Shown here one piece after another: positions 7,014-14,818 of a stretch of 64,000 bases of DNA (position 1 is its first letter; the number at the start of each line of letters is the position of its first letter). A program made the position numbers and the translations under genes. Below the pieces are notes generated by a model that ran no database searches, was not told the DNA's origin, and saw nothing but the letters and a program-made list of their open reading frames with translations. Source of the stretch: Allobosea sp. CS1GBMeth4 (GTDB lineage Bacteria; Pseudomonadota; Alphaproteobacteria; Rhizobiales; Beijerinckiaceae); NCBI RefSeq assembly GCF_900185715.1, contig NZ_FYAS01000014.1:62001-126000 (forward strand). Reading direction: 5' to 3'.

Positions 7014-8702
7014 GTGAACGGGCTAGTCGATCAGTTCCGGAGATTCGGCGCGGCACGGCTGGCGGCGATGCTGGCGGTGACGCTGGCGCTGATCGGTTTC
7101 TTCGCCTTCGTCATGCTGCGCATGTCGCAGCCGGCGATGGGCGTGCTCTTCGCCGACCTGTCGAGCCAGGACGTCGGCGCCATCGTCAAGGATCTCGATG
7201 CCCGCGGCGTGAAATACGAGCTGCGCGGCGACGGCCAGACCATCCTGGCGCCGCGCGCCGACGTGCCGCGGCTGCGGCTGGAGCTCGCCGGCAAGGGCAT
7301 CCCGACCGGCGGCGGCGTCGGCTACGAGATCTTCGACAAGGGCGACGCCTTCTCCTCCACCAGCTTCGTCCAGAACATCAACCATCTGCGCGCCCTGGAA
7401 GGCGAGCTCTCGCGCACCATCCGCTCGATCGGCCGCGTCCAGGCGGCACGCGTCCATCTCGTCATCCCCGAGCGGCGCCTGTTCGAGCGCGACCGCGAGC
7501 CGCCGCGCGCCTCGATCGCGCTCAAGCTCGCCGGCGATCTCGACAACGCCCAGGTGCGGGCGATCCGCCACCTGGTTTCCTCCGCCGTCGACGGGCTGAA
7601 GCCCGAGCGGGTCTCGATCGTCGACGAGCGCGGCCGGCTGCTGGCCGATGGCGCCCAGGGCGAGCAGGGGCTCGTCGGCGTCGCCCTCGACGAGCGCCAG
7701 GGCGCGATCGAGCGGCGGATGAAGGGGCAGATCGAAGACATCGTCGCCAGCATCGTCGGGCCCGGACGGGCGCGCGTGCAGGTCTCGGCGACGCTCGACA
7801 CGAACCGGATCGAGAGCCGGTCCGAGACCTACGATCCGGAGAGCAAGGTCATCCGCTCGAGCCAGAACCGGACCGAAGCCGCAGCGACCAGCGAGCAGCG
7901 CGAGGGCGTCACCGTCGGCAACGAGCTGCCGGGGGCGCAGCAGAACCAGGGGCAGCAGCAGGCCGCGCAGCGCGATTCCAGCTCGAAGAACGAGGAGGTC
8001 GTCAACTACGAGATCTCGCGCACCACCCGGACTGAGGTCCAGGAGGGCGGGCGCATCCGCAAGCTCTCGGTCGCGGTGCTGGTCGACGGCGTCTACAGCC
8101 GGCAGGGCAACGAGACCAGCTATCAGCCGCGCCCGCAGGAGGAGCTGGAGCGGATCGGGCAGCTGGTGCGGACCGCGATCGGCTTCGACCGCCAGCGCGG
8201 CGACCAGGTCGAGGTCGTCAATCTGCGCTTCGCGGAAGCGCCGCCGGCGCAGACCGATCTCGTCGAGCAGAGCCTGATGCAGCAGCTGCTCTCCTTCTCG
8301 CGGGAGGACCTGGTGCGCTTCGCGGAGATCGGCGTGATCGCGCTGCTCATCCTGATCGTGCTGATGGTCGTCGTGCGCCCGCTGCTCAAGCAGGTGCTGG
8401 CGCCCGACCAGGAGGTCCGCGCGCTCCCGACCTTCATGCGCAACGGGGCGCTGGTCGTCGACCAGGGCAACGGCGATCCGTCGGCGTTTCCCTCCGTCTC
8501 CGGCGGCGCGGCCGTCGGGCCCGGCGGGGAGCCGGGCCAGATCGAGGTCGAGGCGCCGTCGGAGCGGATGCTCGCGATCGCGCAGATCAAGGGCCAGCTC
8601 AAGGCCCAGTCGGTCGAGAAGATCGGCGCCATGGTCGCCCAGAACCCGGCGGATTCGGTCGCGGTGCTGCGCGGCTGGATCCATGAGAAGTCGGCGGCGT
8701 GA
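7014..8702 (+). CDS. fliF: flagellar MS-ring protein FliF
   Basis: A 562-residue inner-membrane protein forming the MS ring, the base on which the export gate and C ring assemble. The first membrane helix is at about residues 15-38 (AARLAAMLAVTLALIGFFAF). The periplasmic ring-building domains include FSSTSFVQNINHLRALEGEL and RVQAARVHLVIPE. A second helix (IGVIALLILIVLMVVV) near residue 440 precedes the cytoplasmic FliG-binding tail. The GTG at 7014 was chosen because FliF proteins begin with a short NGL-type N-terminus and GGAAG lies 6 bases upstream; the next upstream codons are not conserved. It is first in the fliF-fliG-fliH-fliN-flbD operon. Confidence 0.95.
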   Translation: MNGLVDQFRRFGAARLAAMLAVTLALIGFFAFVMLRMSQPAMGVLFADLSSQDVGAIVKDLDARGVKYELRGDGQTILAPRADVPRLRLELAGKGIPTGGGVGYEIFDKGDAFSSTSFVQNINHLRALEGELSRTIRSIGRVQAARVHLVIPERRLFERDREPPRASIALKLAGDLDNAQVRAIRHLVSSAVDGLKPERVSIVDERGRLLADGAQGEQGLVGVALDERQGAIERRMKGQIEDIVASIVGPGRARVQVSATLDTNRIESRSETYDPESKVIRSSQNRTEAAATSEQREGVTVGNELPGAQQNQGQQQAAQRDSSSKNEEVVNYEISRTTRTEVQEGGRIRKLSVAVLVDGVYSRQGNETSYQPRPQEELERIGQLVRTAIGFDRQRGDQVEVVNLRFAEAPPAQTDLVEQSLMQQLLSFSREDLVRFAEIGVIALLILIVLMVVVRPLLKQVLAPDQEVRALPTFMRNGALVVDQGNGDPSAFPSVSGGAAVGPGGEPGQIEVEAPSERMLAIAQIKGQLKAQSVEKIGAMVAQNPADSVAVLRGWIHEKSAA

Positions 8703-8715
8703 GGGGGCCTGAACC

Positions 8716-9801
8716 ATGGCCATGACACGCTCCATCGCAACGCGCAGCGGCTCCGCCAGCTCCGACAACGACTCCGGCAGCTATAGCGAGGGCCCGGTCA
8801 CGATCGAGAGCATGACCGGGCCGCAGCGCGCCGCCGTGATCCTGCTCGTGCTCGGCGAGGAGCATGGCCGCCTGATCTGGGAGGAGTTCGACGACGAGGA
8901 GATCCGCATCATCACGCGGGCGATGGCGGAGCTCGGCACGGTCGATTCCGACCAGGTCGAGAAGCTGATGCTGGATTTCGTCGGCAGGCTCTCCAGCGCC
9001 GGCGCGATCACCGGCTCGTTCGATCGCACCATCTCGCTGCTCGAGAAGATCCTCCCGAGCGACCAGGTCGCGCTGATCATGGAGGAGATCCGCGGCCCGG
9101 CCGGGCGCAACATGTGGCAGAAGCTCGGCAATATCGATGCGGTCGTGCTCGCGAACTTCCTCAAGAACGAATACCCGCAGACCATCGCGGTGATCCTGTC
9201 GCGCATCCGGGCGGAGCATGCCGCCAACGTGCTGCGCAACCTGCCGAACGAGCTCTCGATCGAGGTGGTCAGCCGGATGCTGCGCATGGAATCGGTGCAG
9301 AAGGAGGCGCTCGACCACATCGAGAACACGCTGCGCACGGAATTCGTCTCGACCCTGACGCAGACGCGGCGGCGTGACCCGCACGAGATGATGGCCGAGA
9401 TCTTCAACGGCTTCGACCGCCAGACCGAGATGCGCTTCCTCGCCGCGCTCGACGCCACCAACCAGGAATCGGCCGAGCGCATCCGCGCGCTGATGTTCAC
9501 CTTCGAGGACCTCGGCAAGCTCGATTCCGCCGGGCTGCAGACGCTGATGCGCCAGGTCGACAAGGACATGCTGGCCCGCGCCCTCAAGGGCGCCAACGAG
9601 GAGATGCGCACGTTCTTCCTCGGGGCGATGTCGCAGCGCGCCGCCAAGAACCTGCAGGACGACATGCAGGGGCTGGGTCCTCTCCGGCTCAAGGAGGTCG
9701 ACGAGGCACAGATGAAGATGGTGACCCTGGCCAAGGACCTCGCCGAGAAGGGCGAGATCGTCATCGCCAAGGGCAATTCCGAAGACGAGCTGGTGTACTG
9801 A
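8716..9801 (+). CDS. fliG: flagellar motor switch protein FliG
   Basis: A 361-residue C-ring protein. The N-terminal domain (GPQRAAVILLVLGEEHGRLIWEEF) binds FliF. The middle domain carries the EHPQT-like segment as EYPQTIAVILSRI (about residue 156). The C-terminal domain has the charged torque helix around TFEDLGKLDSAGLQTLMRQVDKDMLARALKGA. It couples stator ion flow to rotation. It follows fliF by 13 bp. An Alphaproteobacteria-typical Ser/Gly-rich leader of about 30 residues precedes the conserved domain; a start at the internal ATG (8722) is also possible. Confidence 0.95.
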   Translation: MAMTRSIATRSGSASSDNDSGSYSEGPVTIESMTGPQRAAVILLVLGEEHGRLIWEEFDDEEIRIITRAMAELGTVDSDQVEKLMLDFVGRLSSAGAITGSFDRTISLLEKILPSDQVALIMEEIRGPAGRNMWQKLGNIDAVVLANFLKNEYPQTIAVILSRIRAEHAANVLRNLPNELSIEVVSRMLRMESVQKEALDHIENTLRTEFVSTLTQTRRRDPHEMMAEIFNGFDRQTEMRFLAALDATNQESAERIRALMFTFEDLGKLDSAGLQTLMRQVDKDMLARALKGANEEMRTFFLGAMSQRAAKNLQDDMQGLGPLRLKEVDEAQMKMVTLAKDLAEKGEIVIAKGNSEDELVY

Positions 9802-9802
9802 C

Positions 9803-10387
9803 ATGGCTGCGGCGAAGAAATTCATGTTCGACACCGATTTCCGCGGCAACGGCCGCAAGGCGGTCGACGAGGCGGCGCTCGCCAGCGCCCGCGCCGAAGG
9901 CTTCCACAGCGGGCTCGACCAGGGGCGGCGGGACGCCGACCAGCAGCTCTCCGCCGTGCTGGCGCAGCTGGTGCGCCATGGCGAGCGCCTGCTGTCGCAG
10001 CAGGACGAGCGGCTGGCGCAGATCGAGGCGCAGGCGGCGCAACTCGCGGTCGCGACGGCGCGCAGCCTCGCCGGGGCGGCCCTGGCCGACAAGCCGCTGG
10101 CGCAACTGCTCGCCGCCGCGCGCGAATGCCTCGCCCATGCCAGGCATGCGCCGCATCTGGCGATCCGGGTGCATGAGAGCCTGGTCGAGACCGTCGAGGG
10201 CAAGCTCGCGGTGCTGGCGCGCGAGGCCGGCTTCGCCGGCCGCATCGTCGTGCTCGGCGAGCCAGACATCGCCGTCGGCGACGGGCGACTGGAATGGGCC
10301 GATGGCGGCATCGCGATCGAACGCGCAGAGCTCGACGAGGCGGTCGGCAAGGCGGTCGAGGCCGTCTTCGGCCCGACAGCGAGGTAA
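9803..10387 (+). CDS. fliH: FliH-like flagellar assembly protein
   Basis: A 194-residue protein with a helical, glutamine-rich N-terminal half containing the AEGFHSGLDQGRRDADQQL segment typical of the FliH/FlbE coiled coil, and a C-terminal domain (IAVGDGRLEWADGGIAIER) matching the FliH/YscL fold. FliH dimers hold the FliI ATPase and link it to FliN at the C ring during export. The gene starts 1 bp after fliG and is followed 5 bp later by fliN, the usual alphaproteobacterial order. The family diverges quickly in sequence, so position carries much of the assignment. Confidence 0.82.
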   Translation: MAAAKKFMFDTDFRGNGRKAVDEAALASARAEGFHSGLDQGRRDADQQLSAVLAQLVRHGERLLSQQDERLAQIEAQAAQLAVATARSLAGAALADKPLAQLLAAARECLAHARHAPHLAIRVHESLVETVEGKLAVLAREAGFAGRIVVLGEPDIAVGDGRLEWADGGIAIERAELDEAVGKAVEAVFGPTAR

Positions 10388-10392
10388 CACAG

Positions 10393-10746
10393 ATGGCGAA
10401 CGAGAACGACCTCAACCTGCCGCCGCTCAACCCGGCCGATCTCTCCTTCGACAATGCCGGGGCCGAATCGGTGGCGCGCTCCGGGCCGGTCCCGGTGAAG
10501 ACGGCGGAGGACCTCGAGCAGGTCTTCGACGTGCCGGTCACGGTGTCGGCGGTGCTCGGCTCGTCGCGGATCGCGGTCGGCGATCTGCTGCGCGTCACGC
10601 CCGGCACCGTGCTGGAGCTCGACCGGCGCGTCGGCGAGGCGATCGACATCTTCGTCAACGAGCGCCTGGTGGCGCGCGGCGAGGTCGTGGTGGTCGAGGA
10701 GCGCCTCGGCGTCACCATGACCGAAATCATCAAGACCGACCGGTGA
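10393..10746 (+). CDS. fliN: flagellar motor switch protein FliN
   Basis: A 117-residue protein with a variable N-terminus and a conserved SpoA domain: VFDVPVTVSAVLGSSRIAVGDLLRV, PGTVLELDRRVGEAIDIFVN and LVARGEVVVVEERLGVTMTEI. FliN forms the lower rim of the C ring, where CheY-P binding is relayed, and also docks FliH-FliI. The ATG at 10393 lies 5 bp past fliH. Length and domain extent are normal. Confidence 0.95.
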   Translation: MANENDLNLPPLNPADLSFDNAGAESVARSGPVPVKTAEDLEQVFDVPVTVSAVLGSSRIAVGDLLRVTPGTVLELDRRVGEAIDIFVNERLVARGEVVVVEERLGVTMTEIIKTDR

Positions 10747-10790
10747 GCAGCCGGCCGGAACGAATGCAGCTGTCAGGGAAGGCCTGAGCC

Positions 10791-12155
10791 ATGCGCCTCA
10801 TCATCGTCGGCAGCCTGAAGGGCCAGCTCATCACCGCGGCCAAGATCGCGGTGGCGCAGGGCGCCGCCGTCACCCATGCCGAAACCGTCGAGCAGGCGTT
10901 GGCGGTGCTGCGCGCCAAGGGCGGCGACCTCCTGATGGTCGATGTCGAGCAGCCGATCGGCAAGCTCGTCGCCGCGCTCGAGAGCGAGCGCATCCGCACC
11001 CCGCTCGTGGCCTGCGGCACCTCGACCGACGCCCGGGCCGCCGTCGCCGCGATCCAGGCCGGAGCGCGCGAATACGTGCCGCTGCCGCCCGATCCGGAGC
11101 TGATCGCCGCCGTGCTCGCCGCCGTCGCCGGCGACAAGGCGAGCCTGATCTGGCGCGATCCGGCCATGGAGCGCGTGGTCCAGCTCGCCAACCAGATCGC
11201 GCGCTCCGACGCGCCCGTGCTGGTCACCGGCGAGAGCGGCACCGGCAAGGAGATGATCGCGCAGCACCTGCATCAGAAATCGCTGCGCAAGGACAAGCCG
11301 TTCGTCGCGGTGAACTGCGCCGCGATTCCCGAGAACCTGCTCGAGTCCGAGCTGTTCGGCCATGAGAAGGGCGCCTTCACCGGCGCGGTGGCCCGGCGCA
11401 TCGGCAAGTTCGAGGAGGCCAGCGGCGGGACGCTGCTGCTCGACGAGATCTCCGAGATGGACGTGCGCCTGCAGGCGAAGCTCCTGCGTGCGCTGCAGGA
11501 GCGGATGATCGATCGGGTCGGCGGCACGCAGCCGGTCAAGGTGGATCTGCGCATCATCGCGACCTCGAACCGCAACCTCGCCGATGCCGTCCGCGAAGGC
11601 TCCTTCCGCGAGGACCTGTTCTACCGGCTCAACGTCGTGCATCTGCGCCTGCCGGCGCTGCGCGAGCGGCCGGGCGACATCCTGGCGCTGGCCGACCATT
11701 TCGCCAGGAAATATGCCGAGCTGAACGGCTTGCCGCTGCGGCCGATCGCGCCCGAGGCGCGCAAGCTCCTCCTCGCCAACGCCTGGCGCGGCAATGTCCG
11801 CGAGCTCGAGAACACGGTGCACCGCGCCGTGCTGCTGGCCCAGGGCGTCGAGATCGGCACCGAAGCCATGCTGACGCCCGAGGGCGAGACGCTGGGGCCG
11901 GCGAGCGGGCGCGATGTCGCGGCGCGGGCGGCGCAGACGGCCGAGGCCGTGACGCGCGGCCTGGTCGGGCGCACGGTCGCCGATGTCGAGCGCGATCTCA
12001 TCCTCGACACGCTCGACCATTGTCTCGGCAACCGCACCCATGCCGCCAAGATCCTCGGCATCTCGATCCGGACCTTGCGCAACAAGCTCAGCGAATATGT
12101 CGCGGCGGGCGTCCCGGTCGCCGAGCCGGGGCAGGCGCGCACCAATACGCTCTGA
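10791..12155 (+). CDS. flbD: sigma-54-dependent flagellar regulator FlbD
   Basis: A 454-residue enhancer-binding protein. Residues 1-115 form a receiver-like domain without the usual acidic pair at the N-terminal strand ([11 protein letters not shown]), although an Asp at 51 is present. The AAA+ domain has Walker A GESGTGKE at 147-154 and the sigma-54 contact loop GAFTGA at 194-199. The C-terminus is a Fis-type helix-turn-helix ([18 protein letters not shown]). Caulobacter FlbD has the same degenerate receiver and activates late flagellar promoters while repressing fliF. It ends the fliF operon, and the RpoN promoter before fliK is a likely target. Confidence 0.92.
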   Translation: MRLIIVGSLKGQLITAAKIAVAQGAAVTHAETVEQALAVLRAKGGDLLMVDVEQPIGKLVAALESERIRTPLVACGTSTDARAAVAAIQAGAREYVPLPPDPELIAAVLAAVAGDKASLIWRDPAMERVVQLANQIARSDAPVLVTGESGTGKEMIAQHLHQKSLRKDKPFVAVNCAAIPENLLESELFGHEKGAFTGAVARRIGKFEEASGGTLLLDEISEMDVRLQAKLLRALQERMIDRVGGTQPVKVDLRIIATSNRNLADAVREGSFREDLFYRLNVVHLRLPALRERPGDILALADHFARKYAELNGLPLRPIAPEARKLLLANAWRGNVRELENTVHRAVLLAQGVEIGTEAMLTPEGETLGPASGRDVAARAAQTAEAVTRGLVGRTVADVERDLILDTLDHCLGNRTHAAKILGISIRTLRNKLSEYVAAGVPVAEPGQARTNTL

Positions 12156-12183
12156 CGACCAGCGTCAGAGCCGCGGGACGACG

Positions 12184-12213
12184 AACGGGCCGGAGCGATG
12201 GCCCCGGCCCGTT
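12184..12213 (+). terminator. hairpin between convergent flbD and small Tat-type gene
   Basis: A perfect 10-bp stem (AACGGGCCGG/CCGGCCCGTT) with a 10-nt loop lies 28 bp past the flbD stop and 8 bp from the end of the convergent small gene. Only a short T-run follows on the plus strand, but position and stem strength suggest a shared terminator. Confidence 0.55.
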
Positions 12214-12221
12214 TACGGCAC

Positions 12222-12539
12222 TCAGTAATAGTAGCGGCGGCGATAATAGTAGCGTCGCGGCCGATAATAATAGCGTGGGCGATAGTAGTAGCGCCGGCGA
12301 TAATAGCGCGGCCGGGCATAATAGCGCGGCCGGCGATAGTAATAGTACTGGCTGAAATCGGTGTCGGCCTTGTCGAGGCCGTCCTTGATCTCCTCAGGCA
12401 GATCCTGCGGCAGGTCTTCCGGCTTCTTGGCCGGCAGCGGCGCCGGCCTGGGCTGCGCCGCTTCCGAAGCGGCGACGCCGCCGATACTGGCCGCGGCGAG
12501 GCCTCCGAAGAGCGCCATCACGAATGAACGTCGATCCAT
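12222..12539 (-). CDS. small Tat-signal protein with Tyr/Arg-rich C-terminus
   Basis: A 105-residue protein in three parts: a twin-arginine-type signal (MDRRSF followed by a hydrophobic AGGL-type stretch to about residue 28), a Pro/Ala/Lys linker with an acidic helix (EIKDGLDKADTDFSQ), and about 40 residues made only of Tyr, Arg, Pro and Ala in YYRRPRYY-type repeats. I do not recognise a named family. A paralogue with the same signal and linker but Val/Arg/Thr repeats lies at 14247-14591, across the MFS gene. A GGAGG site precedes the ATG. It is probably exported and cell-envelope associated; the aromatic-cationic tail could bind polymer, nucleic acid or metal, but no function can be assigned. 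Confidence 0.7.
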   Translation of the reverse strand: MDRRSFVMALFGGLAAASIGGVAASEAAQPRPAPLPAKKPEDLPQDLPEEIKDGLDKADTDFSQYYYYRRPRYYARPRYYRRRYYYRPRYYYRPRRYYYRRRYYY

Positions 12540-12732
12540 GTCATGCCTCCAGTTGGTTCGGTCCCGACGCCGCGTCCCGCGGGCCGGATCATAGTCCCTT
12601 TCTCGCCGCCGATCACGTCCGCGGTTCGTCGGGGCCGACGGCGCGTGGGTCCGGCCGTAGGTTCCTTGCAGCGGTCAGGCGCGGAATCGCCGCCGGCCGC
12701 CGAGCTCCGGACCGGCGGTTCGTCCCGCCCCG

Positions 12733-14163
12733 TCATACCGCGCCCAGGGGTTTGCTGACCTCCTCGAGCGGGCGCCGCTCGGCCTTCACCGCGAACCCCC
12801 AGGCGATCGCCCCGGCCGCGATCATCAGCACCGCGCCGAAGAGATAGCCGCCGAGCACGCTGAGGCGCGAGCCGGTGTCGATCAGGATGCCGAACAGCCA
12901 GGGACCGGCCACGCCGCCGAGCCCGGTGCCGAGCGAGTAGAACACCGCGATCGCCAGAGCCCTGATCTCGAGCGGATAGGTTTCGCTCACGGTCAGATAG
13001 GCGGAGCTCGCCGCGGCCGAGGCGAAGAAGAAGACGATGCTCCAGCAGATGGTCAGCTGGCTGGCCGTCACCATCTCACGCGCGAAGAGGAAGCCGGTCC
13101 CCGCGAGCAGGACGCCGGAGATGATGTAGGTCGCGGCGATCATGGGGCGGCGGCCGAGCGTGTCGAAGAGGCGGCCGATCAGGACCGGGCCGAGGAAGTT
13201 GCCGACCGCGAAGGGCAGGATGAACCAGCCGATCAGGTTCGAGGGTATGCCGTAGAAATCGGTGAGGATCAGGGCATAGGTGAAGAAGATCGCATTGTAG
13301 AAGAAGGCCTGCGAGGCCATCAGCGCCAGCGCGACCAGCGTGCGCGGCCGGTGCGTGACGAAGAGCGTGCGGGCGACCTCCCACAGCGGCGTGTGCGGGC
13401 GCGGGCGCAGCGCGAGGGTCGGCAGCGTCGCCGCCGGCTGCGGCGGGGAGAAGGATTCGATATGGTCGACGACGGCCTCGGCCTCGCGGATGCGGCCATG
13501 GCTCATCAGCCAGCGCGGACTCTCCGGAATCCACTGCCGCAGGATCATGATGATCAGGCCGAGCACGGCGCCGACGAAGAAGGCGAGGCGCCAGCCGATA
13601 TCCGGAGCCACCAGGGCGGGATCGAGCAGGACGATGGCGGCGACGCCGCCCATCGCGGCGCCGACCCAGAAGGAGCCGTTGATGACGAGGTCGGTCCAGC
13701 CGCGCACGCGGGCCGGCACGAGCTCCTGGATGGTCGAATTGATCGCGGTGTATTCGCCGCCGATGCCCATGCCCGTCAGGAAGCGGAAGAGCAGGAAGCT
13801 CCACAGGTTCCAGGAGAAGGCGGTGGCCGCGGTCGCGCTCAGATAGACCAGGACGGTGATGGTGAAGAGCTTCTTGCGGCCCAGCCGGTCGGTGAGCCAG
13901 CCGAAGAACACCGCGCCGAAGACGGCCCCGGCGAGATAGGCGGCGCCGGCGATCCCGACATCGGTGTTGCTGAAGCGCAGGGTCGGGCTTTCCTTGAGCG
14001 CTCCCGAAACGGCGCCGGCGAGCGTGACCTCGAGCCCGTCGAGGATCCAGGTGATGCCGAGCGCGACTACGACGAGCGTGTGGAAGCGCGACCATGGCAG
14101 CCGGTCGAGCCTGGCCGGAATGTCGGTGACGATCTCGCCAGTGCTCCGGCGTGCCTCGTTCAC
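12733..14163 (-). CDS. MFS transporter (sugar porter/aromatic acid symporter type)
   Basis: A 476-residue transporter with 12 predicted membrane helices in two six-helix halves. Family signatures are visible: GWLTDRLGRKKLF between helices 2 and 3, RFLTGMGIGGEYTAINSTIQE in helix 4-5 and IPESPRWLMSHGR after helix 6; a second half-motif (GRLFDTLGRRPMI) opens the C-terminal half. The PESPRWL motif is shared by sugar porters and aromatic-acid:H+ symporters, so the substrate is open; TMH1 with the Asp of ILDGLEVTL favours a proton-coupled organic acid carrier. It is bracketed by two paralogous Tat-type small proteins, with a hairpin upstream. Confidence 0.85.
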   Translation of the reverse strand: MNEARRSTGEIVTDIPARLDRLPWSRFHTLVVVALGITWILDGLEVTLAGAVSGALKESPTLRFSNTDVGIAGAAYLAGAVFGAVFFGWLTDRLGRKKLFTITVLVYLSATAATAFSWNLWSFLLFRFLTGMGIGGEYTAINSTIQELVPARVRGWTDLVINGSFWVGAAMGGVAAIVLLDPALVAPDIGWRLAFFVGAVLGLIIMILRQWIPESPRWLMSHGRIREAEAVVDHIESFSPPQPAATLPTLALRPRPHTPLWEVARTLFVTHRPRTLVALALMASQAFFYNAIFFTYALILTDFYGIPSNLIGWFILPFAVGNFLGPVLIGRLFDTLGRRPMIAATYIISGVLLAGTGFLFAREMVTASQLTICWSIVFFFASAAASSAYLTVSETYPLEIRALAIAVFYSLGTGLGGVAGPWLFGILIDTGSRLSVLGGYLFGAVLMIAAGAIAWGFAVKAERRPLEEVSKPLGAV

Positions 14164-14207
14164 GAGCGTTTCCCTTCGACAGACGGTCTTGGCGCCGCTT
14201 CAAAGGC

Positions 14208-14232
14208 GACGGGCGGCCGGAAGCCGCCCGTC
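14208..14232 (-). terminator. hairpin after the 14247 small gene
   Basis: A perfect 10-bp stem (GACGGGCGGC/GCCGCCCGTC) with a 5-nt loop starts 15 bp past the stop of the minus-strand small gene and ends 44 bp before the MFS start codon. The following minus-strand bases contain only CCTTTG, so termination may be partial. Confidence 0.5.
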
Positions 14233-14246
14233 AATCGGTTGTCCTC

Positions 14247-14591
14247 TCAGCGATAGATCACGCGCCGGCGCACGACGGTACGGTGCGGACGGCGCACGAC
14301 GGTGGTGCGGCGCACCACGACCGGGCGTCTGTACGGGGCAGGCCTGCGCACGACGGTGGTGCGGCGCACGACGACGGGACGGCGGTAGACCGGCCGGCGG
14401 ACCACGGTGGTGCGCCGGACCACGGTCTGGCTGTATTCGGCATCGGTCTTGTCGAGCCCGGCCTTCAGCGCCGGGGCAAGCTCTTCCGCCGCCGCGGGCG
14501 CTGCCGTCGCCGCCCGGGCGGCACCCAGGCCGCCGACGCCGGCGGCGGCAAGGCCGCCGAAGAGGCTCAGCATGAACGAACGTCTATCCAA
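14247..14591 (-). CDS. small Tat-signal protein with Val/Arg-rich repeats
   Basis: A 114-residue paralogue of the 12222-12539 protein. Its N-terminus (LDRRSFMLSLFGGLAAAGVGG) matches the paralogue's MDRRSFVMALFGGLAAASIGG, and the acidic linker (KAGLDKTDAEYSQ) matches KDGLDKADTDFSQ. The tail is built from at least three VVRRTTVVRRP units separated by YRRP-type spacers. The start is most likely the TTG at 14591: GGAGG lies 7 bases upstream and it aligns with the paralogue's ATG; no ATG is correctly placed. Function is unknown; an exported, strongly basic repeat protein is all the sequence shows. Confidence 0.65.
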   Translation of the reverse strand: MDRRSFMLSLFGGLAAAGVGGLGAARAATAAPAAAEELAPALKAGLDKTDAEYSQTVVRRTTVVRRPVYRRPVVVRRTTVVRRPAPYRRPVVVRRTTVVRRPHRTVVRRRVIYR

Positions 14592-14731
14592 GGCATCCTC
14601 CAGGAGATTTCGGCCCCACGGCCGAGATCGTCGACCCCCGCGCGAGTTGGCTGGCCGAATGCGGCCAGAACGCGGCCATTCGATAACAGCCCGTTCAGGG
14701 AAAGGTTCCAGACGGGATTTTTTGAGGCGTC

Positions 14732-14747
14732 TTAACCACTCGTTCAC
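14732..14747 (+). promoter_or_regulatory. CtrA-type box of flhA
   Basis: TTAA-N7-TTCAC differs from the CtrA consensus at one position and ends 71 bp before the flhA ATG. As at fliF, CCATGC follows the second half-site directly and TTGCC starts 33 bp from the first base of the box. Two independent promoters with the same architecture support both calls. Confidence 0.7.
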
Positions 14748-14818
14748 CATGCGCTCGGCAAGAATTGCCGGGTACGGCTCGCGCCCGGCGACGGGCGACG
14801 CGTGGGAGCGGCGACTTC

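Noticed and set aside
12236..12352. AT-containing simple repeats as a satellite or binding array
   Set aside because: They are the codons of the Tyr/Arg-rich tail of the 12222-12539 protein.
14280..14420. CRISPR-like regular repeats (GTGGTGCGGCGCAC-type units)
   Set aside because: The repeats are in frame and encode VVRRTTVVRRP units of a small exported protein; spacers are not unique sequence and no cas genes are present.
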